Shown: piece by piece, positions 24,858 to 35,097 of the stretch
How positions within the stretch are numbered: position 1 is the stretch's first letter
How the letters are laid out: the number at the start of each line of letters is the position of its first letter
Position numbers and translations under genes: made by a program
Assembly: GCF_021028995.1 (NCBI RefSeq)
Contig: NZ_JAJJZG010000009.1
Location: forward strand, 50,960-114,959
Length of the DNA stretch: 64,000 nucleotides
DNA from: Halobacterium sp. KA-4
GTDB taxonomy: Archaea; Halobacteriota; Halobacteria; Halobacteriales; Halobacteriaceae
Reading direction: 5' to 3'
Notes under the pieces: model-generated
Told to the model about the DNA's origin: nothing
What the model saw: the letters and a program-made list of their open reading frames with translations, nothing else
The model's database searches: none

Positions 24858-25223
24858 ATGACAGTGACGCCCGAGACCCTGCCACGGCACGAACTCGTCG
24901 GCCTGCACGCGCGGGTCGTCGAGTCGACGGACCCGTCGCGGGTCGGCATCGAGGGCGAGGTCGTCCGCGAGACGATGCGGACACTCGTCCTTGATACGGA
25001 CTCGGGCGTCAAACAGGTCCCCAAGCGGGGGGCGAAATTCGAGTTCCGACTCACAGATGAAGCTGCGGTCTCCGCGAAGGAGACCGGGACCGCGTCTCAA
25101 CCTGCAGGTGGCGAGAGCCAAACCACTGGCGAGGGCGTGGCCTACGTTACGGTGGATGGGGTCGATTTGCTCTCACGACCCGCTACACGCTCCGAAACCG
25201 GAGTTGATTCGAAATGGCGATAG
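24858..25223 (+). CDS. rnp1: ribonuclease P protein component 1 (Rpp29/Pop4-like)
   Basis: A 121-residue protein starting [20 protein letters not shown], with the Sm-like barrel of Rpp29 ([20 protein letters not shown], then [11 protein letters not shown]). It assists the RNase P RNA in maturing tRNA 5' ends. A Gly/Ser/Thr-rich insertion lies near residues 78-93. Its end overlaps rps17 by ten bases. The position between rpl29 and rps17 is standard in archaea. Confidence 0.93.
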   Translation: MTVTPETLPRHELVGLHARVVESTDPSRVGIEGEVVRETMRTLVLDTDSGVKQVPKRGAKFEFRLTDEAAVSAKETGTASQPAGGESQTTGEGVAYVTVDGVDLLSRPATRSETGVDSKWR

Positions 25224-25543
25224 GACTGAACGTAACAGAACCGGAAGGCACGTGCTCCCACGAGGACTGCCCGTTCCACGGAAATCTTTCCGTGCGCGGT
25301 CAGGTCATCGAGGGTGAAGTGGCTTCCACCGACATGGACAAGACCATCGTCGTCGAGCGCGAATACGACGTATTCGTGCCGAAGTACGACCGCTACATGA
25401 AGCGGCGGTCGCGCGTCCCGGCACACCAGCCGGACTGCCTCGACGTTGAGGTTGGCGACACGGTCAGTATCGCAGAAACCCGACCGCTCTCGAAGACCAA
25501 ATCCCACGTGGTCGTCGAAGTCACCGACGGAGGTGACGCCTGA
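25214..25543 (+). CDS. rps17: 30S ribosomal protein S17
   Basis: A 109-residue uS17 of archaeal type with the N-terminal [12 protein letters not shown] segment and the OB fold ([19 protein letters not shown], then [15 protein letters not shown]). It starts inside rnp1 by ten bases and shares one base with rpl14. Confidence 0.96.
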   Translation: MAIGLNVTEPEGTCSHEDCPFHGNLSVRGQVIEGEVASTDMDKTIVVEREYDVFVPKYDRYMKRRSRVPAHQPDCLDVEVGDTVSIAETRPLSKTKSHVVVEVTDGGDA

Positions 25544-25941
25544 TGGAAGCCATCAAGGCAGACGTCACGCAGGGTCTGGAGAAGGGCTCGCTCATCAACT
25601 GCGCAGACAACACTGGCGCACGCGAGCTCAAAATCACGAGTGTGAAGGGTTATCAAGGAACCAAGAACCGCCATCCGAAGGCCGGGCTGGGCGACACCAT
25701 CACCGTTTCGGTGACCAAGGGGACGCCGGAGATGCGTCGCCAGGTCCTCGAAGCGGTCATCGTGCGCCAGCGCAAGCCCATTCGACGGCCGGACGGCACT
25801 CGCGTGAAGTTCGAGGACAACGCCGCGGTCATCATCGACGACCTCGGTGAGCCTCGCGGGACCGAAATCAAGGGTCCGATTTCGCGCGAAGTGGCGGAAC
25901 GGTACGGTACCATCGCGAGTACCGCCACGATGATTGTATAG
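25543..25941 (+). CDS. rpl14: 50S ribosomal protein L14
   Basis: A 132-residue uL14: [29 protein letters not shown] and [20 protein letters not shown] are the family signatures. It lies at the intersubunit bridge and near the factor-binding site. Confidence 0.97.
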   Translation: MEAIKADVTQGLEKGSLINCADNTGARELKITSVKGYQGTKNRHPKAGLGDTITVSVTKGTPEMRRQVLEAVIVRQRKPIRRPDGTRVKFEDNAAVIIDDLGEPRGTEIKGPISREVAERYGTIASTATMIV

Positions 25942-25943
25942 AC

Positions 25944-26300
25944 ATGAGCAAACAACCACACAAACAGCGAAACCGCACGGAGCGCGCGCCGCTTCACGAG
26001 CGACAGAAGCAGGTCCACGCGACGCTGTCCGACGACCTCCGCGAGGAGTACGACCAGCGACGCGTTCGCGTCAACGTCGGCGACACCGTCGAAGTGATGC
26101 GCGGCGACGACGCCGGCGAGACCGGCGAGGTCGTCGACGTCGACCTGCGCGACGAGACCGTCAGGGTCGAGGACGTAACCGTGGAGAAGGCCGACGGCGA
26201 GGAGCTGCCCAAGCCCCTCGACGCCAGCAACCTCCGCGTCACCGAACTCGACCTCGAAGACGACGTGCGCGCCGCGCGGCTCGAAGGTGACAACGAATGA
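25944..26300 (+). CDS. rpl24: 50S ribosomal protein L24
   Basis: A 118-residue uL24 with a KOW motif ([20 protein letters not shown], about residues 43-62). The early basic segment reads [16 protein letters not shown]24 nucleates large-subunit assembly. Its end overlaps the rps4e start by four bases. Confidence 0.96.
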   Translation: MSKQPHKQRNRTERAPLHERQKQVHATLSDDLREEYDQRRVRVNVGDTVEVMRGDDAGETGEVVDVDLRDETVRVEDVTVEKADGEELPKPLDASNLRVTELDLEDDVRAARLEGDNE

Positions 26301-27016
26301 CGAACCACCAGAAGCGACTCTCGGTACCGAAATCCTGGCCGGTCGAGCGGAAGACGGAGACGTTCACCGCGAAGGCCGGGGCCGGTCCGCACGGCGAGTC
26401 GGGCGTACCGCTCGTCGTCGTGCTCCGGGACGTCTTGGGCTACGTCGACGACACCAGCGAAGCGCAGTACGCCATCAACACTGACGGCGTGCTCGTCAAC
26501 GGTGGCTCGGTCGGCGACGTCAACCGCCCCATCGGGATGTTCGACATCCTGGCGTTCCCCGAGCGTGACGAACACTACCGGGTCTTCCCCGACGAAGGGG
26601 GCCGACTCGGTCTCACGCCCATCGACGCGGACGCGGCGGACAGCAAGCTCAGCAAGGTCGAGGACAAGACCACCGTCTCCGGCGGGCGAACCCAGCTGAA
26701 CCTCCACGACGGCACGAACCTCATCGTCGAGGAGGACGTCTACAGCGGGGACGACTCCATCGTCGTGGACAACGAGTCCAACGACGTGGTCGCCCACTTC
26801 GAGTACGGCGAGGGCGCGCTAGTCACCGCAGTCGCGGGCCAGCACGCCGGCGACATCGGCCGCATCGACGAGATTTCGGTGCAGCCGGGCAGCGCCGACA
26901 ACACCGTCTACGTGGAGACCGCCGACGGTAGCTTCGAGACGGTCGAACAGTACGTCGTCGTCATCGACGAACAGTTCGTCGAGGACGACGCCGACCTCCC
27001 GGGTGATGACGAATGA
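26297..27016 (+). CDS. rps4e: 30S ribosomal protein S4e
   Basis: A 239-residue eS4 with an S4-type RNA-binding segment ([20 protein letters not shown] and ALVNGG-like [14 protein letters not shown]). The central domain has SKVEDKTTV, and a C-terminal KOW-like [16 protein letters not shown] follows. Overlaps both neighbours by four bases. Confidence 0.96.
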   Translation: MTNHQKRLSVPKSWPVERKTETFTAKAGAGPHGESGVPLVVVLRDVLGYVDDTSEAQYAINTDGVLVNGGSVGDVNRPIGMFDILAFPERDEHYRVFPDEGGRLGLTPIDADAADSKLSKVEDKTTVSGGRTQLNLHDGTNLIVEEDVYSGDDSIVVDNESNDVVAHFEYGEGALVTAVAGQHAGDIGRIDEISVQPGSADNTVYVETADGSFETVEQYVVVIDEQFVEDDADLPGDDE

Positions 27017-27537
27017 GCGAGACTGAAGCCGACTTCCACGAGATGCGCGAGCCGCGCATCGAGAAGGTCGTCGCCCACATGGGCGTCGGCCAGGGTGGTG
27101 TCGACCTCCAGAACGCCGAAGGCATCCTCGAGGAGATTACGGGCCAGCAGACGGTCCGGACCACCGCCAAGCGCACCGAGCCCGAGTTCGGTATCCGCGA
27201 GGGCGACCCGATCGGCGCGAAGGTCACGCTCCGCGGCGAGGACGCGTACGACTTCCTCGACCGCGCGCTCCCGAACGTCGACCTGGCTGAACGCCAGTTC
27301 GACGACACGGGGAACGTGAGCTTCGGCATCGAAGAGCACACCGACTTCCCGAGTCAGGAGTACGACCCCGACATCGGTATCTACGGCCTCGACGTGACCG
27401 TGAACCTCGTGCGCCCGGGTTACCGGGTCGCGAAGCGCGACCAGGTCAGCCGACAGATTCCGTCGAACCACCGACTCAACCCCGAGGACGCAGTCGCGTT
27501 CCTCGAATCGAACTTCGACGTGGAGGTCAACGAATGA
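27013..27537 (+). CDS. rpl5: 50S ribosomal protein L5
   Basis: A 174-residue uL5: [19 protein letters not shown] at the start, [19 protein letters not shown] in the middle. It binds 5S rRNA and contacts the P-site tRNA. Stop overlaps the rps14 ATG by four bases. Confidence 0.96.
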   Translation: MSETEADFHEMREPRIEKVVAHMGVGQGGVDLQNAEGILEEITGQQTVRTTAKRTEPEFGIREGDPIGAKVTLRGEDAYDFLDRALPNVDLAERQFDDTGNVSFGIEEHTDFPSQEYDPDIGIYGLDVTVNLVRPGYRVAKRDQVSRQIPSNHRLNPEDAVAFLESNFDVEVNE

Positions 27538-27689
27538 GCGAGAGCGAACAAGCAGAAGAGACGGGCCAGACACACGAGTGTCGGCGCTGTGGCCGCGAAC
27601 AGGGCCTTGTCGGCAAGTACGACATCTGGCTCTGTCGACAGTGCTTCCGGGAGATTGCCCGTTCGATGGGCTTCAAGAAGTACAGCTAA
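27534..27689 (+). CDS. rps14: 30S ribosomal protein S14 (zinc-binding type)
   Basis: A 51-residue uS14. Four Cys in CRRCG (16 and 19) and CRQC (34 and 37) form the zinc site, followed by [14 protein letters not shown], the conserved C-terminus. The haloarchaeal N-terminal extension ([12 protein letters not shown]) is acidic. It lies between rpl5 and rps8 as in all archaeal spc clusters. Confidence 0.95.
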   Translation: MSESEQAEETGQTHECRRCGREQGLVGKYDIWLCRQCFREIARSMGFKKYS

Positions 27690-27691
27690 CA

Positions 27692-28084
27692 ATGACGGCA
27701 AACGATCCCCTGTCCGACGCAGTCTCCGGCATCGACAACGCCGAGAGCGTCGGGCACCTCACGCACACAGTAGAGCCCGCCTCCAACATGGTCGGCTCCG
27801 TCCTCGAGGTCTTCTACGACCGCGGGTACATCGACGGCTTCGAGTTCGTCGACGACGGGAAGGCCGGCAGGTTCGAGGTCGAACTGAAAGGTGCCATCAA
27901 CGAGTGTGGCCCCGTGAACCCACGGTACTCCGTGGCAGCCGACGGTTACGAGAAGTGGGAGAAGCGCTATCTCCCCGCCCGTGACTACGGCGCGCTCGTC
28001 GTCACGACGAGCCACGGCATCATGAGTCACTACGAGGCCCGCGAGAAGGGCATCGGTGGCCAAGTGATCGCGTACGTATACTAA
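27692..28084 (+). CDS. rps8: 30S ribosomal protein S8
   Basis: A 130-residue uS8: DPLSDAVSGIDNAESVGH start and the C-terminal YGALVVTTSHGIMSHYEA match the family. It binds the 16S rRNA central domain. The ATG at 27692 lies two bases after rps14. Confidence 0.96.
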   Translation: MTANDPLSDAVSGIDNAESVGHLTHTVEPASNMVGSVLEVFYDRGYIDGFEFVDDGKAGRFEVELKGAINECGPVNPRYSVAADGYEKWEKRYLPARDYGALVVTTSHGIMSHYEAREKGIGGQVIAYVY

Positions 28085-28086
28085 TC

Positions 28087-28623
28087 ATGGCACGAGTCGA
28101 AATCGAAATTCCGGACGACGTGACGGCGGAGGTCGACCACCTCGACCTCACCGTCGAAGGCCCCGAAGGGTCCGTGTCGCGCCGCCTCTGGTATCCGGAC
28201 GTCAGCGTCTCCGTCGAGGACGACGCCGTCGTCGTGACCAGCGACGTCGACGACGCGAAGACGCTCTCGACGGTCGGTACCTTCGAGAGCCACGTGGAGA
28301 ACATGTTCCACGGCGTCACCGAGGGCTGGGAGTACCAGCTCGAAGTGCACTACTCTCACTTCCCGATGCAGGTGGAAGTCGAGGGCGGCGAAGTCGTCAT
28401 CCAGAACTTCCTCGGCGAGAAGGCTCCGCGACGGACGCCCGTTCGCGGTGACACCGAGGTCTCTGTCGATGGCGAGGAAGTGACGCTCAACGGCCCGAGT
28501 ATCGAGGACGTCGGCCAGACGGCGGCCGACATCGAACAGCTCACGCGCGTCACCGACAAGGACACGCGCGTGTTCCAGGACGGCGTGTACATCGTCGATA
28601 AACCCACGAAGGGAGGTGCCTGA
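28087..28623 (+). CDS. rpl6: 50S ribosomal protein L6
   Basis: A 178-residue uL6 with two similar alpha/beta domains. ARVEIEIPDDVTAEVDHLDL opens the first and HVENMFHGVTEGWEYQLEV and FPMQVEVEGGEVVIQNFLGE connect to the second. It is near the sarcin-ricin loop. Confidence 0.96.
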   Translation: MARVEIEIPDDVTAEVDHLDLTVEGPEGSVSRRLWYPDVSVSVEDDAVVVTSDVDDAKTLSTVGTFESHVENMFHGVTEGWEYQLEVHYSHFPMQVEVEGGEVVIQNFLGEKAPRRTPVRGDTEVSVDGEEVTLNGPSIEDVGQTAADIEQLTRVTDKDTRVFQDGVYIVDKPTKGGA

Positions 28624-28626
28624 TAG

Positions 28627-29343
28627 ATGGCAGAAGAGAACAACGACACGCCACAGACGCTGGAAGACATCTCGGGCGTCGGCCCCTCGAAGGCGGAAGC
28701 GCTCCGCGAGGCCGGCTACGACACCGTTGAGGACATGCGGGCAGCGAGCCAGAGCGAACTCGCGGACGTCTCCGGCATCGGCAACGCGCTCGCCGCGCGT
28801 ATCAAAGCCGACGTCGGCGGTCTCGAAGTCGAAGAGGAGACCGAAGCCGAAGTCGAGGAAGCCGCACCCGAAGAGGAAGAAGCAGCCGAAGAGGAAGTGG
28901 AGACGGAGCTCCGTCCCCGCGGCCTCACCGAGAAGACGCCGGAGCTCAGCGACGACGAGGAGCGCTTGTTGAACAAGCGCCGTCGCGAGGGCAAGCCGCA
29001 GTTCAACCGGCAGGACTACCACAAGAAGAAGCGGACGCCGAAGTCGTGGCGTCGCCCGAAGGGCACGCTGTCCAAGCAGCGCCGCGGCATCAAGGGGAAA
29101 GGCGACACCGTCGAAGCTGGCTTCCGGACGCCGGAAGCGATTCGCGGCAAGCACCCCAGTGGTTTCGAGGAAGTCCGCGTGCACAACACGGACGACCTCG
29201 ACGGCATCGACCCGGACACGGAAGCAGCCCGCATCGCCTCGAAGGTTGGCGCACGCAAGCGCGAACGCATCGAGGAGCAGGCCGAAGAAGCGGGCATCCG
29301 CGTCCTGAATCCGACCTACGTCGAAGTGGAGGTTGACCAATGA
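28627..29343 (+). CDS. rpl32e: 50S ribosomal protein L32e with N-terminal helix-hairpin-helix extension
   Basis: A 238-residue protein. The eL32 core occupies about residues 105-238 ([20 protein letters not shown], then [20 protein letters not shown]). In front lies a helix-hairpin-helix-like domain ([33 protein letters not shown]) and an acidic Glu/Ala linker (about 66-95). The extension is known in haloarchaeal L32e; its role is unclear, possibly extra RNA binding. Overlaps rpl19e by four bases. Confidence 0.95.
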   Translation: MAEENNDTPQTLEDISGVGPSKAEALREAGYDTVEDMRAASQSELADVSGIGNALAARIKADVGGLEVEEETEAEVEEAAPEEEEAAEEEVETELRPRGLTEKTPELSDDEERLLNKRRREGKPQFNRQDYHKKKRTPKSWRRPKGTLSKQRRGIKGKGDTVEAGFRTPEAIRGKHPSGFEEVRVHNTDDLDGIDPDTEAARIASKVGARKRERIEEQAEEAGIRVLNPTYVEVEVDQ

Positions 29344-29789
29344 GCGACCTGAGCGCACAGAAGCGACTCGCGGCCGACGTCCTCGACGTCGGGAAGAACC
29401 GCGTCTGGTTCGACCCCGAGGCGCAGGCCGAAATCGCGGACGCGATTACCCGAGAGGACATCCGCGAGCTCGTCGACGAAGGGACGATTGCGGCAGAGGA
29501 AAAGCACGGAAATTCGCGCGGTCGCGCACGCGAGCGCGACGAGAAGAAGGCCTACGGACACCAGAAGGGTCCCGGTTCCCGCAAAGGGAAGTCGGGCGCT
29601 CGTGAGAACGAGAAGCAGTCGTACATGGGCCGGATTCGCGCGCAGCGGCGGACGCTCCGGGAACTCCGCGACGAAGGGACGATTACCCAGAGTCAGTACC
29701 GGAAGCTGTACAACATGGCCAACGGTGGCGAGTTCGACAGCGTCCGACGCCTCGAGAAATACGTCGAAGAACACTACGGTGATAGCTAA
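29340..29789 (+). CDS. rpl19e: 50S ribosomal protein L19e
   Basis: A 149-residue, very basic eL19: [20 protein letters not shown] and the helical [18 protein letters not shown], with [13 protein letters not shown] near the end. It forms part of an intersubunit bridge. Shares one base with rpl18. Confidence 0.96.
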   Translation: MSDLSAQKRLAADVLDVGKNRVWFDPEAQAEIADAITREDIRELVDEGTIAAEEKHGNSRGRARERDEKKAYGHQKGPGSRKGKSGARENEKQSYMGRIRAQRRTLRELRDEGTITQSQYRKLYNMANGGEFDSVRRLEKYVEEHYGDS

Positions 29790-30346
29790 TGGCGACAGGA
29801 CCACGATATAAGGTACCGATGCGGCGCCGCCGCGAGGTCCGGACCGACTACCATCAGAGGTTGCGCCTCCTGAAGTCAGGGAAACCTCGGCTCGTTGCTC
29901 GGAAGAGCAACAAGCACGTCACGGCGCAGCTGGTCGCGACCGGCCCCGACGGCGACGAAACGATCGCGAGTGCACACTCCAGCGACCTCGAAGAGTACGG
30001 CTGGGAGGCTCCCACGGGGAACCTGCCTGCAGCGTACCTGACGGGGCTGCTCGCCGGAGTGCACGCACAGGACACGGACGCGGACGAGGGCGTGCTCGAC
30101 ATCGGCCTCAATACCGCGACCCCGGGTTCGAAGGTGTTCGCAATTCAGGAGGGCGCAATCGACGCCGGCCTGGACGTTCCGCACAACGACACAGTCTTCG
30201 CGGACTGGTCGCGGACGCGCGGCGAACACATCGCGGAGTACGCTGAGTCTCTCGACGAGCCGCTGTACAGCGGCGAGTTCGACGCAACGGAGCTTCCCGA
30301 GCACTTCGACGAAGTGCGGGAGGCCATCTTGGAGGACAACGAATGA
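29789..30346 (+). CDS. rpl18: 50S ribosomal protein L18
   Basis: A 185-residue uL18 of archaeal/eukaryotic type: [40 protein letters not shown] and [20 protein letters not shown] are characteristic. It binds 5S rRNA with L5. Overlaps rps5 by four bases. Confidence 0.96.
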   Translation: MATGPRYKVPMRRRREVRTDYHQRLRLLKSGKPRLVARKSNKHVTAQLVATGPDGDETIASAHSSDLEEYGWEAPTGNLPAAYLTGLLAGVHAQDTDADEGVLDIGLNTATPGSKVFAIQEGAIDAGLDVPHNDTVFADWSRTRGEHIAEYAESLDEPLYSGEFDATELPEHFDEVREAILEDNE

Positions 30347-30981
30347 GCTACAACGACACCTGGGAACCGAAGACACGCCTGGGTCGCCTCGTCAAGGACG
30401 GCGACATCGATTCGATGTCCGACGCCCTCGACAGCGGACTCCCGCTCAAGGAGCCGGAGATCGTCGACAACCTGCTGCCGGGACTCGACGACGAAGTGCT
30501 GGACATCAACATGGTCCAGCGCATGACCGACTCCGGTCGACGCGTGAAGTTCCGCTGCGTTGTCGTCGTCGGCAACCGCGACGGCTACGTCGGCTACGCG
30601 GAAGGCCGCGACGACCAGGTTGGCGGCGCCATCCAGAAGGCGATCGAGGTCGCGAAACTGAACATCATCGACGTCTCCCGCGGCTGTGGGTCCTGGGAGT
30701 GTGGCTGTGGGCGCCCCCACACTGTCGCACTCAAGACGACTGGGCAGGCCGGGAGCGTCGAGGTCGAACTGATTCCCGCGCCGCGTGGCCTCGGCCTCGC
30801 GGGCGGCGAGACTGTGCGCCACGTCCTCGACCTCGCAGGTATCGAGGACGTGTGGACGCGCTCCTCGGGGAAGACCCGGACGACCGTGAATTTCGCGAAA
30901 GCGACGTTCAACGCGCTCCGGAAGACCGCGGAAGCCCGCGTCCCCCAGCATGCTCACGAGCAGCGTGAGGTGATCGAGTGA
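30343..30981 (+). CDS. rps5: 30S ribosomal protein S5
   Basis: A 212-residue uS5 with the double-stranded-RNA-like domain ([20 protein letters not shown]) and C-terminal domain ([20 protein letters not shown]). [13 protein letters not shown] loop with three Cys may bind zinc. It shapes the mRNA entry and decoding accuracy. Stop overlaps the rpl30 start. Confidence 0.96.
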   Translation: MSYNDTWEPKTRLGRLVKDGDIDSMSDALDSGLPLKEPEIVDNLLPGLDDEVLDINMVQRMTDSGRRVKFRCVVVVGNRDGYVGYAEGRDDQVGGAIQKAIEVAKLNIIDVSRGCGSWECGCGRPHTVALKTTGQAGSVEVELIPAPRGLGLAGGETVRHVLDLAGIEDVWTRSSGKTRTTVNFAKATFNALRKTAEARVPQHAHEQREVIE

Positions 30982-31445
30982 TGCAGGCAGTCGTCCAACT
31001 GCGCGGCGAGGTCAACATCAGCGAAGACGTCGTCGACACGTTCGAGATGCTGAACATCCACAGCGTCAACCACTGCGCGCTCGTCCCCGAGACGGACGCG
31101 TACGAGGGGATGGTCGCGAAGGTCAACGACTTCGTCGCGTTCGGCGAACCGAGCGAGGCCGTGCTCGTCGACCTCATCGAAGCCCGCGGCGAGCCCGAGA
31201 CGGGCTCCGCGGACATCGACGACGAGTGGGTCGCCGAGAACACCGAGTACGATGACGTCGCCGACCTCGCGGGCGCGCTCCTCGACGAGGAGACGACGCT
31301 CCGCAACGCCGGTCTGGCACCCGCGCTCCGTCTGCACCCGCCGCGTGGCGGCCACGACGGCATCAAGAAGCCGGTCAGTGACGGCGGCCAGCTCGGCAAA
31401 CACACCACCGAGGAGATCGACGACCTCCTCACCGACATGCACTAA
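30981..31445 (+). CDS. rpl30: 50S ribosomal protein L30
   Basis: A 154-residue uL30 of the long archaeal form: [19 protein letters not shown] and LNIHSVNHCALVPETDAYEG. The C-terminal half has RLHPPRGGHDGIKKPVSDGG. The ATG at 30981, sharing its A with the rps5 stop TGA, is preferred to a GTG three bases earlier. Confidence 0.95.
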   Translation: MQAVVQLRGEVNISEDVVDTFEMLNIHSVNHCALVPETDAYEGMVAKVNDFVAFGEPSEAVLVDLIEARGEPETGSADIDDEWVAENTEYDDVADLAGALLDEETTLRNAGLAPALRLHPPRGGHDGIKKPVSDGGQLGKHTTEEIDDLLTDMH

Positions 31446-31447
31446 CT

Positions 31448-31909
31448 ATGACGAGCAAGAAACGACGACAGCGCGGCTCCCGTACGCACGGCGGCGGCAC
31501 ACACAAGAACCGGCGCGGTGCCGGTAATCGTGGTGGCCGCGGTCGGGCAGGTCGTAAGAAACACGAGCAACACAACTACGAGGACGTCGGCAAGTCCGGC
31601 TTCAAGCGCCCGGAGAAGACCGACCGTGACGTCCGCGAGGTCTCCGTCCAGAAGCTGGACGAGGACATCGCGCTGCTCGCCGCAGACGAGGTCGCCGAGG
31701 AGACGGAGTTCGGCTATCGCGTCGACGCCCGCGACGTCGCCGAGGACGGCTGGGAAGCCGACGTCGTGAAAGTGCTCGGTGGCGGACAGGTCCACGAACA
31801 GCTCGAAGTGACGGCGGACGCGTTCTCCGCAGGCGCCGTCGAACTCATCGAGAGCGAGGGCGGCGACGCCGTCGTCTCCGAGCGCGGTACCGAGGACAGC
31901 GAGGAGTAA
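31448..31909 (+). CDS. rpl15: 50S ribosomal protein L15
   Basis: A 153-residue uL15. The Gly/Arg-rich N-terminus (RGSRTHGGGTHKNRRGAGNR) threads into 23S rRNA, and the globular C-terminus has VVKVLGGGQVHEQLEVTADA. Last ribosomal gene of the run, three bases before secY. Confidence 0.96.
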   Translation: MTSKKRRQRGSRTHGGGTHKNRRGAGNRGGRGRAGRKKHEQHNYEDVGKSGFKRPEKTDRDVREVSVQKLDEDIALLAADEVAEETEFGYRVDARDVAEDGWEADVVKVLGGGQVHEQLEVTADAFSAGAVELIESEGGDAVVSERGTEDSEE

Positions 31910-31912
31910 CCC

Positions 31913-33388
31913 ATGGGATGGAAGGAGACTGCCGCACCGGTCCTCACGCGGATGCCCGCAGTCCAGCGTCCGGAAGGACACGTGCCGTTCCGCCGCAAGA
32001 TGTACTGGACGGCCGGCGTGCTCGTCCTGTACTTCTTCCTGACGAACGTCACGCTCTGGGGGCTCGACACCGGCGCGAGTCAGGACCTCTTCGCACAGTT
32101 CCGAAGCCTGCTCGCCGGTGGCCAGGGTACAGTGCTCCAACTCGGCATCGGCCCCATCGTCACGGGGAGCATCGTGCTCCAACTGCTCGGCGGGGCGAAC
32201 CTGCTGGGACTGGACACGAACGACCCCCGTGACCAGGCACTCTACCAGGGCCTCCAGAAGCTGCTGGTCATCGTGATGGTGTTCCTGACGGGCATCCCGA
32301 TGGTGTTCTTCGGGAACTTCCTGCAGCCTAGCGCAGCGGTCGCGCAGAGCCTCGGCATCGGCTCGCTGGGCGTGCAGGTGCTGTTGTTCGCCCAGATTGC
32401 CGCCGGTGGCATTCTCCTGTTGTTCATGGACGAGGTCATCTCGAAGTGGGGCGTCGGCTCCGGTATCGGCCTGTTCATCGTGGCAGGCGTGAGCCAGAGC
32501 CTCGTCGGCGGGTTCATCTTCTGGGAGGGGCAGTTCCCGAACCAGGGGCTGCTCCCGAATTGGGTCGACCTGGCACTGGGCAACGTCTCGAACATCCCAC
32601 CGATGCTCTCGGTCGACGGGCTGTCGTTCCTGCTCATCCAGGGCGGCATCCTCGGGTTGTTCACGACGCTGCTCATCTACGTCACCGTCGTGTACGCCGA
32701 GAGCGTTCGCGTCGAGATTCCGTTGAGCCACGCACGCGTGAAGGGCGCGCGCGGTCGGTTCCCCGTGAAGCTCATCTACGCGAGCGTCCTGCCGATGATC
32801 CTCGTTCGTGCGCTGCAGGCGAACATCCAATTCATCGGGCAGATTCTGAACTCAACGACGAACCTCCCATCCTGGCTGGGTGTCTACTCGGACGGCACCG
32901 CCATCGGCGGGCTGTTCTACTACCTCTCGCCGGTGTACAACCGCGAGAGCTGGATGTGGTGGCTGGGCGGCACGCCCGCGACCATCGAGCCCTGGCAGAT
33001 CATGGTTCGCATCGGGGTCGACCTGACGTTCATGATCGTCGGCGGCGCCATCTTCGCCATCTTCTGGGTGGAGACGACGGACATGGGCCCGAAGGCCACC
33101 GCGAAACAGATTCAGAACTCGGGGATGCAGATTCCCGGGTTCCGGAAGAACCTCGGGGTCATCGAGAAGGTCCTCGAACGGTACATCCCGCAGGTGACCG
33201 TGCTCGGCGGCGCGCTCGTCGGGCTGCTCGCCGTCATGGCGAACATGCTCGGCACCATCGGGAACGTCACCGGGACGGGCCTGCTACTGACGATATCCAT
33301 CACGTACAAGCTCTACGAAGAGATCGCCGAAGAGCAGATGATGGAGATGCACCCGATGATGCGGGACATGTTCGGCGGCGGCGACTAA
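31913..33388 (+). CDS. secY: preprotein translocase subunit SecY
   Basis: A 491-residue membrane protein with about ten helices forming the Sec channel. It has RKMYWTAGVLVLYFFL (helix 1), an extended loop with the plug region, VSQSLVGGFIFWE, RGRFPVKLIYASVLPMIL in the cytosolic loop before helix 7, and ISITYKLYEEIAEEQMM at the C-terminus, the usual ending. Position after rpl15 is conserved across archaea. Confidence 0.97.
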   Translation: MGWKETAAPVLTRMPAVQRPEGHVPFRRKMYWTAGVLVLYFFLTNVTLWGLDTGASQDLFAQFRSLLAGGQGTVLQLGIGPIVTGSIVLQLLGGANLLGLDTNDPRDQALYQGLQKLLVIVMVFLTGIPMVFFGNFLQPSAAVAQSLGIGSLGVQVLLFAQIAAGGILLLFMDEVISKWGVGSGIGLFIVAGVSQSLVGGFIFWEGQFPNQGLLPNWVDLALGNVSNIPPMLSVDGLSFLLIQGGILGLFTTLLIYVTVVYAESVRVEIPLSHARVKGARGRFPVKLIYASVLPMILVRALQANIQFIGQILNSTTNLPSWLGVYSDGTAIGGLFYYLSPVYNRESWMWWLGGTPATIEPWQIMVRIGVDLTFMIVGGAIFAIFWVETTDMGPKATAKQIQNSGMQIPGFRKNLGVIEKVLERYIPQVTVLGGALVGLLAVMANMLGTIGNVTGTGLLLTISITYKLYEEIAEEQMMEMHPMMRDMFGGGD

Positions 33389-33511
33389 CCTCGCGCCGAA
33401 CGCTGGGTGGACGGCCCACCGGCTCTCGCATCGACCGCGACGCAACAACCACACTTTCTTCGCGTGCTACGCTGGACAGCGACAGCGACGAATCGAGAAG
33501 AGCCTGCAGCG

Positions 33512-34195
33512 TCAGTAGACGAGTTCCGGGTCGCTCTCGACGGCGTACAGCGTGCGCGCCGCGACGTTGACGGCGTGGTCGGCGACGCGTTCGACGTCCC
33601 GAATCGTCAACAACAGCCGGGAGACGTCGTCCATCAGCGCTTCGGTCTGCCAGGGGTCGTCGCCGGCTTCGCGTTCGATGAGGTCACGGACGACGCGCTC
33701 GCTGGCGGCCTGACAGAGCGCGTCGATGTCGTCGTCGCGCTCGGAGATATCGTAGCAGGCGTCGGTGTCGCTGTCGGCGTACGCGTCGAGAGCGTCCGCG
33801 ACGAGGTCGCCGGCGTCCCGGCCGACGTCGACGACGTCCACGTCTACGCGGCGGGCATCGTCGGTGGCGAGCGCGTACCGGCCGAAGTTCGTCGCGAGGT
33901 CGCCGACGCGCTCGAGGTCGGTGAGAATTTTGAACGACGCGGCGACGAACCGGAGGTCGCCGGCGACGGGCTGCTGGAGCGCGAACAGGTCGATGCACTC
34001 GCTCTCCAGGGCGAGGTAGCGCTCGTTGACCTCGTCGTCGCCGCGGATGACAGCTCGCGCAAGGTCGTCGTCGCCGTGTTCGAGCGCGTCGAGGCCGTCG
34101 TCGAGGCGACCCAACACGAGGTCGCCCATCTCGGAGACGCTAGCACGGAGGTCGTCGAGGGACTGCTGGAACTCCTCGCGTGGCAACGTAATCAC
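33512..34195 (-). CDS. phoU: PhoU phosphate-signalling regulator
   Basis: A 227-residue helical protein with two PhoU three-helix repeats. Each has the metal-binding E/DxxxD signature: [20 protein letters not shown] and [20 protein letters not shown] in the first, [20 protein letters not shown] in the second. PhoU links Pst transport to phosphate signalling. The GTG at 34195 overlaps the pstB stop by four bases (GTGA), and the residues right after it ([12 protein letters not shown]) fit the family start. Confidence 0.92.
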   Translation of the reverse strand: MITLPREEFQQSLDDLRASVSEMGDLVLGRLDDGLDALEHGDDDLARAVIRGDDEVNERYLALESECIDLFALQQPVAGDLRFVAASFKILTDLERVGDLATNFGRYALATDDARRVDVDVVDVGRDAGDLVADALDAYADSDTDACYDISERDDDIDALCQAASERVVRDLIEREAGDDPWQTEALMDDVSRLLLTIRDVERVADHAVNVAARTLYAVESDPELVY

Positions 34196-35097
34196 CCGAA
34201 CTTGCCGGTAATGTAGTCCTCGACGCGCTGGCTCTCGGGGTTCTCGAATATCTGGTCGGTGTCGCCGTACTCCACGAGCTCGCCGCCCGTGAGGAAGACC
34301 GCGGTCTGGTCGCTGATGCGGGCGGCCTGCTGCATGTTGTGGGTGACGACGACGACGGTGTAGTCCTCGGCGAGCTCCTCGATGAGGTCCTCGATTTTCG
34401 CGGTCGCAATCGGGTCGAGGGCCGACGCGGGTTCGTCCATCAGGATGACGTCCGGGTCGACGGCGAGCGCGCGGGCGATACAGAGCCGCTGTTGCTGGCC
34501 GCCCGAGAGCCCGAGCGCGTTGTCGTCGAGACGGTCTTCGACCTCGTCCCACAGCGCCGCGCGCCTGAGTGCGCGCTCGACGAGGTCGGCTTCCTGCTCG
34601 CGGTCGTCCCGGCCGAGCACGCGCGCGAGCAGACCGGTGTCGAGGTCGCCGTGCTTGCGGGGGCCGTAGGAGATGTTGTCCCGGATGGACTTCGGGAACG
34701 GGTTGGGCTCCTGGAATACCATGCCGATGCGCTTGCGGAGTTCCACGAGGTTCACGCCGTCGGTGTAAATCTCCTCGTCGTCGAGCTGCACCGACCCGTC
34801 GATTCGGGCGCTCTTCACGCGGTCGTTCATGCGGTTCAGACACCGCAGGAACGTCGACTTCCCGCAGCCGGAGGGACCGATCAGTGCAGTGACGCTCTCC
34901 TCGGGGACGTCCAGGGAGATGCTCTGGAGCGCTTGCTCGTCCCCGTAGTAGACGTCGAGGTCCTCGACGGCGAGTTTGGCGTCGCCGGCGAAGTCGTACT
35001 CGGTCCACTCCTCGCGGACGCGCTCGTCGCTCTCGCCAGTAGTGGTCAGTTGCTGTGCGGGCTCGCTGGGTTCGTGGACTGCTTCGGTGTTACTCAT
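34192..35097 (-). CDS. pstB: phosphate ABC transporter ATP-binding protein PstB
   Basis: A 301-residue ATPase. Walker [10 protein letters not shown] is at 74-82, Q-loop [11 protein letters not shown] near 128, signature LSGGQQQRL at 197-205 and Walker B VILMDEP at 217-223. A 40-residue acidic N-terminal extension precedes the domain. It energises phosphate import by PstCA. Overlaps pstA by eight bases and phoU by four. Confidence 0.96.
   Translation of the reverse strand: MSNTEAVHEPSEPAQQLTTTGESDERVREEWTEYDFAGDAKLAVEDLDVYYGDEQALQSISLDVPEESVTALIGPSGCGKSTFLRCLNRMNDRVKSARIDGSVQLDDEEIYTDGVNLVELRKRIGMVFQEPNPFPKSIRDNISYGPRKHGDLDTGLLARVLGRDDREQEADLVERALRRAALWDEVEDRLDDNALGLSGGQQQRLCIARALAVDPDVILMDEPASALDPIATAKIEDLIEELAEDYTVVVVTHNMQQAARISDQTAVFLTGGELVEYGDTDQIFENPESQRVEDYITGKFG

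Noticed and set aside
24059..25054. Minus-strand Ser-rich frame opposite rps3 and rnp1
   Set aside because: The Ser runs are the complement of the Glu/Asp codons in the S3 tail.
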